DNA of 64,000 nucleotides from Paenibacillus ihumii (GCF_001403875.1 NZ_LN884299.1:1612117-1676116), one strand, 5' to 3'; numbered from the stretch's first letter, positions 50,787-60,701 are shown. The notes: a model not told the origin generated them from the sequence alone. A program made the numbers and translations.

Positions 50787-51899
50787 TTGGAAATTATGAA
50801 TGACGAGTACTATATGAGACTGGCGCTGGACATGGCCAGCCGCTCTCAGGGACAAACCGGCATTAACCCGGTCGTCGGAGCCGTTGTCGTGAAGGACGGC
50901 GCGGTTATTGGGCTTGGCAGCCATTTGAAGCGCGGCACTCCGCATGCGGAGGTCCATGCGCTCAACATGGCCGGGGAGGCGGCCAGAGGAAGTACGGTAT
51001 ATGTCACGCTCGAGCCGTGCAGCCACTATGGAGCCACGCCCCCGTGCAGCGAAGGGCTGATCCGGGCCGGGGTGAGCCGCGTGGTCGTTGCCTGCGAAGA
51101 TCCGAATCCGCAGGTGGCGGGTAGAGGCATTGAGATGCTGCGGCGGAGCGGGATCGAGGTAGAGGTCGGCGTGCTGCGGGATGAAGCCGTACAATTGAAT
51201 CGCAGGTTCATCAAATTTATTATGACGGGAATACCTTACGTCACGATCAAAACCGCCAGCACGCTGGACGGCAAAATTGCCTCAAGAACCGGGGACAGCA
51301 AGTGGATATCCAACGCCGAGTCTCGCGAGCGCGTACACACGATGCGCCACCGCCACGATGGAATTATGGTCGGTGTAGAGACGGTGATAGCCGATGATCC
51401 TTCATTAACGACAAGGTTGACGGTACCTGGCATTTCACCTGTAAGGATCGTTGTGGACTCGACGCTCCGTATCCCTGATGAAGCCAAGATACTTAGCGAT
51501 AGTGCCGCGCAGACTATTGTGCTGACTACCGGACAGTCGCCCGAAGAGAGACGGGCATCGCTGACAGAGCGGGGAATCCAAATCATCGTCTGCGGCGATG
51601 GGCCACCGGTGGATCTTCCTCTCGGCTTGCAGAGGCTGGGTGAGCTGGGCATATCCTCGCTGCTCGTTGAAGGCGGCGGGCGTCTTAACGGATCGCTGCT
51701 GCATCGCAGGCTGGTTGATGAGGTCGTCTTGTTCCTGGCGCCTAAATTGATCGGCGGCCTGAATGCACCGGGAAGCTTCGTGTTCGATGGCTTTGAGCTT
51801 ATGAAGGATGCGGTCGTTCTAGAAGGTCTGTCCGTAGAGCAAATCGGCGATAATATTTGTATTTCGGGTTATCCCGTCTATGAACACGCAGCGAAATAA
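50787..51899 (+). CDS. ribD: Riboflavin biosynthesis deaminase/reductase
   Basis: RibD deaminates and reduces the pyrimidine intermediates of riboflavin synthesis. The N-terminal cytidine-deaminase-like domain has HAEVHAL and EPCSHYGATPPC zinc motifs. The C-terminal reductase domain shows TASTLDGKIA and LLVEGGG. The TTG at 50787 is nine bases after GGAGGTG, giving 370 residues. ATG 50796 is an alternative. The frame open from 50556 crosses the leader terminator and is not counted. Confidence 0.95.
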   Translation: MEIMNDEYYMRLALDMASRSQGQTGINPVVGAVVVKDGAVIGLGSHLKRGTPHAEVHALNMAGEAARGSTVYVTLEPCSHYGATPPCSEGLIRAGVSRVVVACEDPNPQVAGRGIEMLRRSGIEVEVGVLRDEAVQLNRRFIKFIMTGIPYVTIKTASTLDGKIASRTGDSKWISNAESRERVHTMRHRHDGIMVGVETVIADDPSLTTRLTVPGISPVRIVVDSTLRIPDEAKILSDSAAQTIVLTTGQSPEERRASLTERGIQIIVCGDGPPVDLPLGLQRLGELGISSLLVEGGGRLNGSLLHRRLVDEVVLFLAPKLIGGLNAPGSFVFDGFELMKDAVVLEGLSVEQIGDNICISGYPVYEHAAK

Positions 51900-51932
51900 T
51901 CGCAGGATTCGGCGTGGAAAGGAGGAGGCTGC

Positions 51933-52613
51933 ATGTTTACCGGATTAGTGGAAGAGGTTGGCGCGATCAAGTCGGTCCAGAGCAAGGGCGAGGCGATGGT
52001 CATTAGCATAACCGCAAGCACCGTAACGCAAGGGATGAAGCTTGGGGATAGCGTGGCTGTGAACGGAGTCTGCCTGACGGCTACACAGTTTGACCGTTCG
52101 TCCTTTACGGTTGACGTGATGCCGCAAACGTATCGCCATACGAACCTGAGCCAGCTTAGATCGGGCAGCAGGGTCAATCTTGAAAGGGCCATGGCGGCGA
52201 ACGGACGCTTCGGCGGGCATATTGTTCAAGGGCATGTGGATGGAGTAGGAACGATCACGGGAATCAAGCAGGATCAGAATGCGGTTGTGTTCGAAATAAC
52301 TCCCATGCAGAAATCCCTGTTCAAATATATTATTCCCAAAGGTTCCATTACTGTTGACGGGATAAGCCTGACGGTAGTCCGCGCGGACGGGCAGCGCTTT
52401 AGCGTATCGATCATTCCTCATACGCTGGCGGAAACCGTTCTGGCCTATAAGCGCCAGGGCGATACAGTCAATCTGGAATGCGATATTCTGGGAAAATATG
52501 TGGAGCACTTGCTTGCCTACGGCAAGGGAAAGCCCAAGGAGGAGCATTCCGGGGATGAAGGCTTGTCCTCCGGCATCGATATGCCGTTCCTGATGAAGAA
52601 TGGATTCGTTTAA
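51933..52613 (+). CDS. ribE: Riboflavin synthase alpha chain
   Basis: This enzyme dismutates two 6,7-dimethyl-8-ribityllumazine molecules to riboflavin. The 226-residue protein consists of two similar lumazine-binding domains, starting MFTGLVEEVG. The repeats carry VAVNGVCLTAT and ITVDGISLTVV. GGAGG precedes the ATG. It is the second gene of the operon. Confidence 0.96.
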   Translation: MFTGLVEEVGAIKSVQSKGEAMVISITASTVTQGMKLGDSVAVNGVCLTATQFDRSSFTVDVMPQTYRHTNLSQLRSGSRVNLERAMAANGRFGGHIVQGHVDGVGTITGIKQDQNAVVFEITPMQKSLFKYIIPKGSITVDGISLTVVRADGQRFSVSIIPHTLAETVLAYKRQGDTVNLECDILGKYVEHLLAYGKGKPKEEHSGDEGLSSGIDMPFLMKNGFV

Positions 52614-52663
52614 GTCTTTTGATTGGATGTTAGAATAGAACAGCTAGGGAGGGAAATACAGCC

Positions 52664-53902
52664 ATGAGTGATATTCAATTGGATCGGGTGGAAGAAGCGA
52701 TATATGAGCTTATGCGAGGCAAAGTCATTATTGTGGTCGATGATGAGGATCGCGAGAATGAAGGGGATTTTGTGGCGCTTGCCGAGAAGGCCACCCCGGA
52801 AGTGATCAACTTTATGATTACGGAAGGGCGCGGGCTTGTCTGCATGCCGATAACGGCTGAACGTGCGGAAGAGCTAGATTTAAAGCCAATGGTCGCTCAG
52901 AACACGGATTTTCATGGTACGGCCTTTACCGTATCGATCGATCATATCGACACGACGACTGGAATCTCGGCTTATGAACGCTCGCTTACGGTGAAGGCGA
53001 TCATGGATCCGGACGCGAAGCCTTCCGACTTCCGCAGACCGGGGCATATGTTCCCGCTGATCGCGAAGAAAGGCGGTGTGCTGCGGCGGGCAGGGCATAC
53101 GGAGGCTGCGGTTGACCTGGCGCGGATGTGTGGTTCATACCCGGCCGGGGTCATCTGCGAGGTTATCAAGGAAGACGGAACGATGGCGCGCCTGCCGGAT
53201 CTCGTGCAAATCGCCAAGCAGTTTGATTTGAAGCTCATCAGTGTTAAGGATTTGATCCATTACCGCAATGAGAAGGAGAAGCTGGTTACCCGCGAGGTTG
53301 AGGTGCGCATGCCGACGGATTACGGCGAGTTCCGCGCGATCGCCTATTCGAACGACGTGGATTCCAAGGAGCATGTTGCCCTTGTCAAAGGGCAAATCAA
53401 AAGTGAGGAGCCAGTCCTTGTCCGGGTGCACTCCGAATGCCTGACTGGGGACGTATTTCATTCCCACCGCTGCGATTGCGGTCCGCAATTTGAGGCAGCG
53501 CTAAGGCAAATTGAAGAGGAAGGGAATGGCGTCCTGCTCTATATGCGCCAGGAAGGCCGGGGCATCGGGCTGATTAATAAGCTGAAGGCCTATAAGCTGC
53601 AGGAGCAGGGGCTTGATACGGTAGATGCCAACCTGAAGCTGGGCTTCCCGGCCGACCTGCGGGATTATGGCATCGGCGCGCAAATTCTGAAGGATCTCGG
53701 CATCCGCCAAATCCGGCTCCTTACCAATAATCCGCGCAAAATTACCGGACTTGAGGGCTACGGCCTTGAGGTCGTCGAGCGCGTCCCGATCCAGATGAAG
53801 GAAAATGAGGACAACAGCAATTATTTGCATACAAAGCAGAAGAAGCTGGGGCATTTGCTGAATTTTGATGAGATCGAGCAGAACGAAACAACACAAGGCT
53901 AA
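52664..53902 (+). CDS. ribBA: DHBP synthase / GTP cyclohydrolase II fusion
   Basis: The N-terminal half (about residues 1-205, [11 protein letters not shown] and [12 protein letters not shown]) makes 3,4-dihydroxy-2-butanone-4-phosphate. The C-terminal half (about 206-400) opens GTP, with the zinc-binding [14 protein letters not shown] and the RQEGRGIGL loop. Both halves look complete in the 412-residue protein. It supplies both precursors of riboflavin. Confidence 0.97.
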   Translation: MSDIQLDRVEEAIYELMRGKVIIVVDDEDRENEGDFVALAEKATPEVINFMITEGRGLVCMPITAERAEELDLKPMVAQNTDFHGTAFTVSIDHIDTTTGISAYERSLTVKAIMDPDAKPSDFRRPGHMFPLIAKKGGVLRRAGHTEAAVDLARMCGSYPAGVICEVIKEDGTMARLPDLVQIAKQFDLKLISVKDLIHYRNEKEKLVTREVEVRMPTDYGEFRAIAYSNDVDSKEHVALVKGQIKSEEPVLVRVHSECLTGDVFHSHRCDCGPQFEAALRQIEEEGNGVLLYMRQEGRGIGLINKLKAYKLQEQGLDTVDANLKLGFPADLRDYGIGAQILKDLGIRQIRLLTNNPRKITGLEGYGLEVVERVPIQMKENEDNSNYLHTKQKKLGHLLNFDEIEQNETTQG

Positions 53903-53973
53903 CAATTACTGAAGAAATGAACAACTTTTAATAAACGCGAAAAATACTATAACTTTATTGGAGGAATCATGTG

Positions 53974-54441
53974 ATGGCACAAGTATTTGAAGGGCATCTC
54001 GTCTCGGAAGGATTGAAATACGGAATCGTCGTTGGCCGCTTCAACGAATTTATAACAAGCAAGCTGCTTGGCGGCGCGCTTGACGCCTTGAAGCGCCATG
54101 GCGTTAAGGATGAGGAAGTCAGCGTGGCCTGGGTTCCCGGGGCCTTCGAAATTCCGTTCGCCGCGCAAAAAATGGCCGAAAGCGGCAAATATGACGCGGT
54201 CATAACACTGGGCACAGTGATTCGGGGATCGACTTCCCACTACGACTACGTGTGCAACGAAGTGGCTAAAGGGGTAGCAGCGATCGGCCTGAAAACGGGC
54301 GTTCCGACCATTTTTGGCGTCGTGACGACGGAAAATATCGAGCAGGCGATCGAGCGTGCGGGCACCAAGGCAGGGAATAAAGGCTGGGATGCGGCCATGG
54401 CTGCGATCGAAATGGCGAACTTGACGAATTTGCTAAAATAG
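53974..54441 (+). CDS. ribH: 6,7-dimethyl-8-ribityllumazine synthase
   Basis: RibH forms lumazine from the RibD and RibBA products. The 155-residue protein has [37 protein letters not shown] and [10 protein letters not shown]. The ATG at 53974 has GGAGG nine bases upstream. GTG 53971 is a possible neighbour. It is the last gene of the rib operon. Confidence 0.97.
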   Translation: MAQVFEGHLVSEGLKYGIVVGRFNEFITSKLLGGALDALKRHGVKDEEVSVAWVPGAFEIPFAAQKMAESGKYDAVITLGTVIRGSTSHYDYVCNEVAKGVAAIGLKTGVPTIFGVVTTENIEQAIERAGTKAGNKGWDAAMAAIEMANLTNLLK

Positions 54442-54450
54442 TGCTTATTT

Positions 54451-54487
54451 AATGTAGTACCCTTATTTAGGGTACTGCATTTTTTAT
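54451..54487 (+). terminator. Terminator of the rib operon
   Basis: AATG(T)AGTACCC pairs with GGGTACT(G)CATT around a seven-base loop, followed by T6. Confidence 0.92.
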
Positions 54488-54546
54488 TTCAATCGCGTTC
54501 AGAAGCTGAGCCTTTTGAACTGCCTCTGACGGGTGGAGGATGTCCA

Positions 54547-55344
54547 TTGACGACTGTAACCTATAAGCTGGATACCTTCGAGGGTCCGCTGGATCTGCTG
54601 CTGCATCTCATCGATAAGGCAGAGGTCGATATATACCAAATTTCCGTGAGTGAAATCACCGATCAATATCTTGAATATTTGGATAACATGCAGGAGCTGG
54701 AACTGGAAATTACGAGCGAGTTCCTGGTCATGGCGGCAACGCTGCTATCGATCAAGAGCAAGCAGCTGCTTCCTAAGCCGCCGGTAATCGAATTCGATGA
54801 CGAATATGATTACTTGATGGAGGATGAGGAGGATCCGCGGGACGAGCTCATCCGCAAGCTGATCGAGTACCGCAAGTACAAGGGAATTGCCGAGCATTTG
54901 CACGAGCGGGAATGGGAGCGCAGCCTCATTTTTACGAAGGAGGCCGAGGATTTGACTCCCTTCATGCCGGAAGTGCTGGAGAATCCGGTTAAAGGGCTGC
55001 ACGCCGCCGACCTGATCGCTACGTTCCAGAAGGCGCTGCGCCGTGCGGTGAAACGCAGCTCGGTCGCCCGGATCCACCGGGATGAAATATCGGTCAAGGA
55101 CCGGATTCGCGATGTCGTAGCGGCGCTGGAGCGTACGGGCAAAGGCGGAAGGCTTCTGTTTTCCAAGCTGCTGCATCCGGAAATGTACCGTCACGAGATC
55201 GTCGTAACCTTCCTGGCAATTCTGGAGCTGATGAAAATGAAGCAAATCGTATGCTATCAAAACAAACTGTTTGATGACATTGTGATGGAGTGGAGAGGGG
55301 AAGTAAAGGCAGATGAATTATCGGGACTTGAAATCGATTATTGA
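54547..55344 (+). CDS. scpA: Segregation and condensation protein A
   Basis: ScpA is the kleisin that bridges SMC heads in the bacterial condensin. The 265-residue protein begins TVTYKLDTFEGPLDLLLHLI, has an acidic central segment and a C-terminal winged helix (VVTFLAILELMKMKQI). The start is TTG at 54547 with GGAGG upstream. It overlaps scpB by 32 bases, so the two are coupled. Confidence 0.96.
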   Translation: MTTVTYKLDTFEGPLDLLLHLIDKAEVDIYQISVSEITDQYLEYLDNMQELELEITSEFLVMAATLLSIKSKQLLPKPPVIEFDDEYDYLMEDEEDPRDELIRKLIEYRKYKGIAEHLHEREWERSLIFTKEAEDLTPFMPEVLENPVKGLHAADLIATFQKALRRAVKRSSVARIHRDEISVKDRIRDVVAALERTGKGGRLLFSKLLHPEMYRHEIVVTFLAILELMKMKQIVCYQNKLFDDIVMEWRGEVKADELSGLEIDY

Positions 55345-55918
55345 AGGATTGCTGTTCCTGGCCGGAGAGGAGGGTCTCAGCGTAAAGCAGATTGCCGAAG
55401 TCACCGAGCAGCGCCAGGACATCATAACCGATGCTCTATTGGATATGAAGTCATCCTTTGAGCGGGAGGGCCGGGGGCTGCAGATTGTTCAGCTGGCGGG
55501 GAATTACCAGCTTGCTACGTTGCCGGAGCATGCCCCCTTCTTCGAAAGGCTGGCCTATTCGCCAACCCGCTCGTCCTTGTCCCAGGCGGCATTGGAGACT
55601 TTGTCCATTATCGCGTACCGGCAGCCGATCACCCGTATCGAGGTGGAAGAGATCCGCGGCGTCAAATCGGAGCGGGCGATTCATACGTTGGTGAACAAGG
55701 ATCTGATCCAAGAGGTCGGACGGGCCGAAGCGATCGGCAGGCCGATCCTCTATGGCACGACGGCTGCCTTTTTAGATTATTTCGGCCTGGGCAGCCTGGA
55801 GGACTTGCCGGATCTTGCCGAGTTTGAAAGCACCGAACAGCTCGAGGAAGAGACGCAGCTCTTGTTCCAGAAGCTGGAGGAGCAGCAGCTTACCTTTGAC
55901 GATGTGAATGAGGAGTAA
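55313..55918 (+). CDS. scpB: Segregation and condensation protein B
   Basis: ScpB dimers bind ScpA in the condensin complex. The 201-residue protein has two winged-helix domains with IEGLLFLAGEEGL, ETLSIIAYRQPITRIEVEEI and GRPILYGTTAAFLDYFGL, then an acidic tail. The start lies inside scpA, as in Bacillus. Confidence 0.96.
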   Translation: MNYRDLKSIIEGLLFLAGEEGLSVKQIAEVTEQRQDIITDALLDMKSSFEREGRGLQIVQLAGNYQLATLPEHAPFFERLAYSPTRSSLSQAALETLSIIAYRQPITRIEVEEIRGVKSERAIHTLVNKDLIQEVGRAEAIGRPILYGTTAAFLDYFGLGSLEDLPDLAEFESTEQLEEETQLLFQKLEEQQLTFDDVNEE

Positions 55919-56000
55919 CCTCGGCTGAAGCGAATGATTTCCTTTTTACGGAGCCATACTATTTCAAGATTGTCATTTGAATGGTATGGAGGGCTTTCCT

Positions 56001-56714
56001 GTGTGGATATGGCTCGGAGTCATCCTGATCCTGTTGCTCGTATGTATTGCTGTAGTCCTCATCTTGTTATCTCCAATCAAGTTTCACTTGGCTGCTCGCA
56101 AGTTGAATCATAACGAAACCGTTAAGCTTGAGATTGTAACGCTCTATGGATTGATTCGGCTCCGCTACATGATTCCGTACATCATTTTCAAAAATTTGAA
56201 GGACGGATTCAGAGTAGAACAGCAGCATGTGAACAACCTCGCGCAGGATCAAGCGGACAACAGCGAGAAGGATATCAATAAAGACAAGCTTCGCCACTGG
56301 GCAGATCAGTTCTATGACTTGCTCGGGGCAACAAGAGGACTTAAGAAATGGATGGCGAGCACGCTTAAGCATATTTCTTTTCACAAGCTGGATTGGTCAA
56401 CGAATGTCGGTTTGCAGGATGCCGCCCATACCGCGACTTTGACGGGAGCCTTATGGGGTCTGAAAACAACGCTAATAGGCTGGTTATCCTGCTACATTCG
56501 CTTAAGGCAAAGACCGAGGCTATTCGTTGTGCCTGTCTTTGACAAGCCGCCGCAATTTGTTACCGAAATCGAAATGAGCGGTGAAATTCGCTTGGCACGG
56601 GCGCTTTATGCCGGATTCGTACTTATTGCCCGCGTATTAAAGGTACAAGGCGGATTCAAAAAGTGGCTCAGCATCGCTCTCAAGGGACGTAAAAAAGGGA
56701 GTTCGTGGTCGTAA
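56001..56714 (+). CDS. DUF2953 (YtfI-like) membrane protein
   Basis: This 237-residue protein has one strong N-terminal membrane helix (about residues 3-27) and a soluble domain with LSFHKLDWSTNVGLQDAAHT-like features typical of DUF2953. In B. subtilis ytfI precedes ytfJ, as here. I prefer GTG 56001 because GGAGGG lies seven bases upstream. The TTG at 55977 would add eight residues. Function unknown, probably sporulation-related. Confidence 0.8.
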   Translation: MWIWLGVILILLLVCIAVVLILLSPIKFHLAARKLNHNETVKLEIVTLYGLIRLRYMIPYIIFKNLKDGFRVEQQHVNNLAQDQADNSEKDINKDKLRHWADQFYDLLGATRGLKKWMASTLKHISFHKLDWSTNVGLQDAAHTATLTGALWGLKTTLIGWLSCYIRLRQRPRLFVVPVFDKPPQFVTEIEMSGEIRLARALYAGFVLIARVLKVQGGFKKWLSIALKGRKKGSSWS

Positions 56715-56735
56715 GGGACTGCGGGCTCTTTTTTG
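56699..56735 (+). terminator. Terminator after the DUF2953 gene
   Basis: GAGTTCGTGGTC (56699-56710) pairs with GACTGCGGGCTC (56717-56728), with several G-T pairs, followed by T6. Confidence 0.65.
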
Positions 56736-56826
56736 TTCTGATCCCGCGCATATTAAGAACCCCCGCTGCGCAAACTGTAGGAGTGAAGGTAGTTCTTATT
56801 ATTTAGCTTGAAGAGGAGGAGTTATC

Positions 56827-57294
56827 ATGTCAGATCATCCGATCCAAGGATTAATGCAGACGGCTATGGAAAACATCAAGGATATGGTTGATGTGAATAC
56901 GATCGTCGGCGAGCCCGTGGAAACTCCGGACGGGAGCGTCATCCTGCCCATCAGCCGCGTAGGCTTCGGATTTGCCGCGGGAGGAAGCGATTATAATGTC
57001 GATGAGACCGGCGGTGCTTCATCTGAGTCGGATAAAAATCGCCCATTCGGCGGCGGCAGCGGCGGGGGCGTGTCGATTAATCCGATCGCTTTTCTCGTCG
57101 TCGGCCAGCAGGGCGTGCATATCGTTCCGTTGGACAATCAGACTCATCTGTTCGAGAAAATGATCGATACCGTACCTTATGTAATGGATAAAATTCAATC
57201 CATGCTCCCAAACAATGGTTCGGGAACGGCTCAGTCAGCTTCAATTCAAGGCATTCCTTTAGCGAATCAGAACAATGGGAATACGTACAGCTAA
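56827..57294 (+). CDS. ytfJ: Sporulation protein YtfJ/GerW
   Basis: YtfJ (GerW) is a spore protein needed for full germination in B. subtilis. The 155-residue protein has HPIQGLMQTAMENIKDMVD, VILPISRVGFGFAAGGS and the Gly-rich FGGGSGGGVSINPIAFLV. GAGGAGG precedes the ATG. It lies after the DUF2953 gene and before dacB. Confidence 0.92.
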   Translation: MSDHPIQGLMQTAMENIKDMVDVNTIVGEPVETPDGSVILPISRVGFGFAAGGSDYNVDETGGASSESDKNRPFGGGSGGGVSINPIAFLVVGQQGVHIVPLDNQTHLFEKMIDTVPYVMDKIQSMLPNNGSGTAQSASIQGIPLANQNNGNTYS

Positions 57295-57319
57295 ATAAGG
57301 CTCTAAGGCAAAATAAGTT

Positions 57320-57359
57320 GACCGATCCTTTCCGCTGAATTCGGGAGGGGTCTTTTTTT
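57320..57359 (+). terminator. Terminator after ytfJ
   Basis: GACC and CCG on the left pair with CGG and GGTC on the right with internal mismatches, followed by T7. Confidence 0.6.
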
Positions 57360-57373
57360 GCCGGGAACGATGG

Positions 57374-57402
57374 ACATACTCTCCTCGTTTTCCGCATATA
57401 GT
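57374..57402 (+). promoter_or_regulatory. Candidate sigma-E promoter of dacB-spmAB
   Basis: ACATACT (57374-57380), 14 bases and CATATAGT (57395-57402) resemble the sigma-E pattern (5 of 7 and 6 of 8). The dacB operon is sigma-E-dependent in B. subtilis. Confidence 0.5.
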
Positions 57403-57441
57403 GTACAAGTATTAGCGCTACTATACCGGAGGAGTCGCATA

Positions 57442-58605
57442 ATGACAATACGCATGATAATTCGCATCAGTATGGCAGCCATGCTGGCTGTATCATTATT
57501 GATTCCAGCTAATGCCGAAGCTGTGGTGGATAAAGCTCCCCGCCCGCCGGGAACGCATGCGCAGGCAGCTTCCCTGATCGACGTCAAATCGGGGCGCATA
57601 TTGTACAGCCACCGCGGGGATGAGGAAATGCCAGTGGCCAGCTTGACCAAAATCATGACGGCGATCATTGCCATTGAGTACGGCAAACTGGATGACAAGG
57701 TGACTGTCTCCAAAAATGCTTACCGCAAAGAGGGTTCCTCTATTTACTTGGAGCTTGGAGAGGAAATGACTCTGGAGAATATGCTGTACGGTCTGATGCT
57801 GCGCTCGGGAAACGATGCAGCAACAGCCATTGCCGAGCATGTCGGCGGGTCGGAGGAAGGCTTCGTGCATCTGATGAATGAAAAGGTAAGGATGCTGGGG
57901 CTGAAGCATACCCAGTTTCAGAATCCGCACGGGCTGGACGCGAAGGGACATTACTCCTCGGCCAACGATATGGCGGTAATTACCGCCTACAGCCTGCAAA
58001 ATCCGGTGTTCAAGGAAATCGTCAAGACCCGAAGCAAAAAAGCCCCTAACCCGAATAATCCGTGGGATTATAAATGGGATAATAAGAATAAAATGCTTCG
58101 ATTCTATGAGGGAGCGGATGGTGTAAAAACGGGCTATACCAAAACAGCCCGCCGCTGTCTGGTCAGCTCGGCAAGCCGGGCGGGACAGCAGCTGGCCGTC
58201 GTTACGCTCAACGATGGAGACGACTGGAATGATCACCAGAAGCTGCTCGATTACGGATTTGCCAATTACCCGCTGAAGGGGATCATCGAAGCGGGGCAGC
58301 CCGTTCAGGATGGACTGGTCACGGGCTCGGGCTTCAGCTATGCCCTGGCCAGCGGCGAGTTGGAACGCGTCGAACGTAAGCTCTTCCTCAAACGGGCCAG
58401 AGCCAACGATTTCGGGTATCGGGGGCAAATCAGAATCTCGCTCGACGGCCATGAAATCGGGCAGGTTCCCGTCTATGAGCAGGGCAGCTTCATCCCTTCG
58501 CCGAAGCCGGCGAGGGGAGCGATCAAATCGAGGGCCGCATTGGCCAGCGGCAGCTGGGGAGATACATTTGCTGCAGTCATTAAATCGCTGCTGCTCTTAA
58601 AGTAG
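57442..58605 (+). CDS. dacB: D-alanyl-D-alanine carboxypeptidase, sporulation type
   Basis: DacB (PBP5*) controls cortex cross-linking from the mother cell. The 387-residue protein has a signal peptide (cleavage near Ala-Asn-Ala, residues 26-30), S67-L-T-K70, SGND, KTG from Lys229 and a C-terminal domain ending in a hydrophobic anchor. I chose the ATG at 57442 with GGAGGAG upstream. The longer frame from 57358 crosses the promoter. Followed by spmA-spmB, as in B. subtilis. Confidence 0.95.
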   Translation: MTIRMIIRISMAAMLAVSLLIPANAEAVVDKAPRPPGTHAQAASLIDVKSGRILYSHRGDEEMPVASLTKIMTAIIAIEYGKLDDKVTVSKNAYRKEGSSIYLELGEEMTLENMLYGLMLRSGNDAATAIAEHVGGSEEGFVHLMNEKVRMLGLKHTQFQNPHGLDAKGHYSSANDMAVITAYSLQNPVFKEIVKTRSKKAPNPNNPWDYKWDNKNKMLRFYEGADGVKTGYTKTARRCLVSSASRAGQQLAVVTLNDGDDWNDHQKLLDYGFANYPLKGIIEAGQPVQDGLVTGSGFSYALASGELERVERKLFLKRARANDFGYRGQIRISLDGHEIGQVPVYEQGSFIPSPKPARGAIKSRAALASGSWGDTFAAVIKSLLLLK

Positions 58606-58636
58606 CATATTACCCTGTAGGAGAGGGGATAAGAGG

Positions 58637-59266
58637 ATGGTCAACAAAATTTGGTTAGGACTCATCGTCATCGGGTTTGCTTTTGCGGCGATTAAAGGGG
58701 ATATCAACCTCGTTACCCAGGCAGCGTTCGAGGGTGCGGCCACAGGAGTAACCGTCTGCTTCGGCCTTATCAGCGTACTTGTATTCTGGATGGGAATGAT
58801 GCGCATGGCCGAGGATGCCGGGCTCGTCAAAGCGATATCCAAGCTGCTCGGGCCGGTCGTTACATATTTGTTTCCTGACGTGCCGAAGAATCATCCGGCG
58901 ATGGGGTATATCCTCTCGAATATGAGCGCTAATCTGCTTGGGCTGGGCAATGCGGCAACTCCGATGGGCATCAAAGCGATGCAGGAGCTGCAGGAGCTCA
59001 ATCCGGACAAGGAGAACGCCTCGGCCGCCATGTGCACCCTGCTCGCGTTGAATACGGCTAGCATTACCTTGATTCCCACGACACTGATTGCAATTCGGCT
59101 CAATTTCGGCTCCGCCAATGCCGCGGAAATCGTCGGTTCGACCCTGCTGGCTACAGCTATAGCGACTACAGCGGCGATTGCTGCCGATCGGTGGTACCGT
59201 AACCGCACCTTCCGCCGGACTCCGAATCCGCCTGCTTCTGCTTCCGCAATACCATTGAAGAGGTGA
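58637..59266 (+). CDS. spmA: Spore maturation protein A
   Basis: SpmA and SpmB are membrane proteins needed for spore core dehydration and heat resistance. The 209-residue protein belongs to the nucleoside-recognition/GATE group, with several helices and the conserved PKNHPAMGYILSNMSANLLG and NTASITLIPTT segments. It is six bases before spmB. Confidence 0.95.
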   Translation: MVNKIWLGLIVIGFAFAAIKGDINLVTQAAFEGAATGVTVCFGLISVLVFWMGMMRMAEDAGLVKAISKLLGPVVTYLFPDVPKNHPAMGYILSNMSANLLGLGNAATPMGIKAMQELQELNPDKENASAAMCTLLALNTASITLIPTTLIAIRLNFGSANAAEIVGSTLLATAIATTAAIAADRWYRNRTFRRTPNPPASASAIPLKR

Positions 59267-59272
59267 TCGCCC

Positions 59273-59806
59273 TTGTTGGACTGGATCAATATTATATCGG
59301 CTTGGGCAGTGCCTGTCATGATTGCATTCATACCTGTATATGCTTTTATGAAAAAGGTTCCGGTATACGAATCGTTTGTGGACGGAGCGAAGGACGGCTT
59401 CTCTACGGCGATTGGCATCATACCGCATTTAGTCGGCATGATGGTGGCGATCAGCGTCTTTCGCGCTTCGGGCGCGCTGGAGTTCTTCGTCGGCTGGATG
59501 GGACCGCTGCTGGAGAAGCTCCACGTGCCGGCCGAGATCCTGCCCCTCGGAATTCTTCGGCCCCTAACGGGGACAGGCTCCCTTGCCTTTACCACGGACC
59601 TGATCAAGACGTACGGACCGGATTCGATGATTGGGCGGATCGCGTCCACGGTACAGGGCAGCACGGACACCACCCTGTACGTGCTGACGGTTTATTTCGG
59701 TGCCGTCGGCATCCGCAATGGGCGCTATGCCTTGAAGGTAGGACTCTTCTCGGATGTCGTGGGGTTTGTGGCCGCGATAGTGGTCTGCTTGCTGATCTTC
59801 GGTTGA
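59273..59806 (+). CDS. spmB: Spore maturation protein B
   Basis: This 177-residue membrane partner of SpmA has the family GIIPHLVGMMVAISVFRASG, RPLTGTGSLAF and VQGSTDTTLYVLTVYFG segments. The start is TTG at 59273 (or 59276) with AGAGGTGAT upstream. It ends the dacB operon. Confidence 0.95.
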   Translation: MLDWINIISAWAVPVMIAFIPVYAFMKKVPVYESFVDGAKDGFSTAIGIIPHLVGMMVAISVFRASGALEFFVGWMGPLLEKLHVPAEILPLGILRPLTGTGSLAFTTDLIKTYGPDSMIGRIASTVQGSTDTTLYVLTVYFGAVGIRNGRYALKVGLFSDVVGFVAAIVVCLLIFG

Positions 59807-59811
59807 CTCAA

Positions 59812-59854
59812 AGCTGTCCCGGCTGTTGGATAACAGCCCGGACGGCTTTTTATT
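59812..59854 (+). terminator. Terminator of dacB-spmA-spmB
   Basis: AGC, TGTCC and GGCTGTT on the left pair with AACAGCC, GGAC and GCT on the right, followed by T5. Confidence 0.85.
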
Positions 59855-59927
59855 GTTGCCGGATGCCCTGTCCTATTGTGATTTTTCTTTCATATGGGTA
59901 TCATGTTTATGAGGTGACTATAGGATA

Positions 59928-60671
59928 ATGGAAAGATTACAGAAAATATTGGCCGCTGCCGGCGTGGCATCGCGCCGTAAATGCGAGGAATTGATCGTGA
60001 GCGGACAGGTGCAGGTCAACGGGGAAACCGTGACTGCGCTCGGAACAAAAGCCGACCCGGCAGTCGACGTCATTACCGTAAACGGAAAAACGATCGGGAC
60101 GGAGAAGAAGGTTTACATTATGTTCAATAAGCCGAAAGGTGTGATCACGAGCGCTTCCGATCCGCAGGGAAGAAAAATCGTCACCGACTATTTGAAAGGC
60201 ATTTCCGAGCGGCTCTATCCGGTAGGCCGCCTGGATTACGATACCGAGGGACTGCTGCTGCTGACCAATGACGGCGATTTTGCCCATTTGCTGACGCATC
60301 CGAAGCATCATGTTCCGAAGACCTACCTGGCTACCGTCAAGGGGGTTCCGCATGGTACAGAGCTGGACAAGCTGAAGGAAGGCATCATGCTGGAGGATGG
60401 GATGACGGCGCCGGCCGAGGTCGAATATTACGACGTGGATCCGGGCGGCAAGCAATCGGTCATCAGCATCACGATTCACGAAGGCCGCAACCGCCAGGTA
60501 AGGCGCATGTTTGAAGCGATTCATCATCCGGTTGTGAAGCTGAAGAGAATTTCGTTCGGCGACCTGTACCTCGACAATTTGAAGAGAGGCTTGTTCCGCC
60601 ATTTGACCAAGGAAGAGGTCGAAGGCCTGTTCAAGCAAGCCCGCAATGCAGGCAAGCCGCGAAAAAGATAG
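59928..60671 (+). CDS. rluB: 23S rRNA pseudouridine synthase RluB
   Basis: RluB makes a pseudouridine in the 23S rRNA peptidyl-transferase region. The 247-residue protein has an N-terminal S4 domain (ERLQKILAAAGVASRRKCEE), the catalytic Asp in GRLDYDTEGLLLLTNDGDF and the NRQVRRMFEAI segment. It lies between spmB and resA, as ypuL does in B. subtilis. Confidence 0.95.
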   Translation: MERLQKILAAAGVASRRKCEELIVSGQVQVNGETVTALGTKADPAVDVITVNGKTIGTEKKVYIMFNKPKGVITSASDPQGRKIVTDYLKGISERLYPVGRLDYDTEGLLLLTNDGDFAHLLTHPKHHVPKTYLATVKGVPHGTELDKLKEGIMLEDGMTAPAEVEYYDVDPGGKQSVISITIHEGRNRQVRRMFEAIHHPVVKLKRISFGDLYLDNLKRGLFRHLTKEEVEGLFKQARNAGKPRKR

Positions 60672-60701
60672 AAGGTCACATAAAGTTCAAATTTACCCTG
60701 G

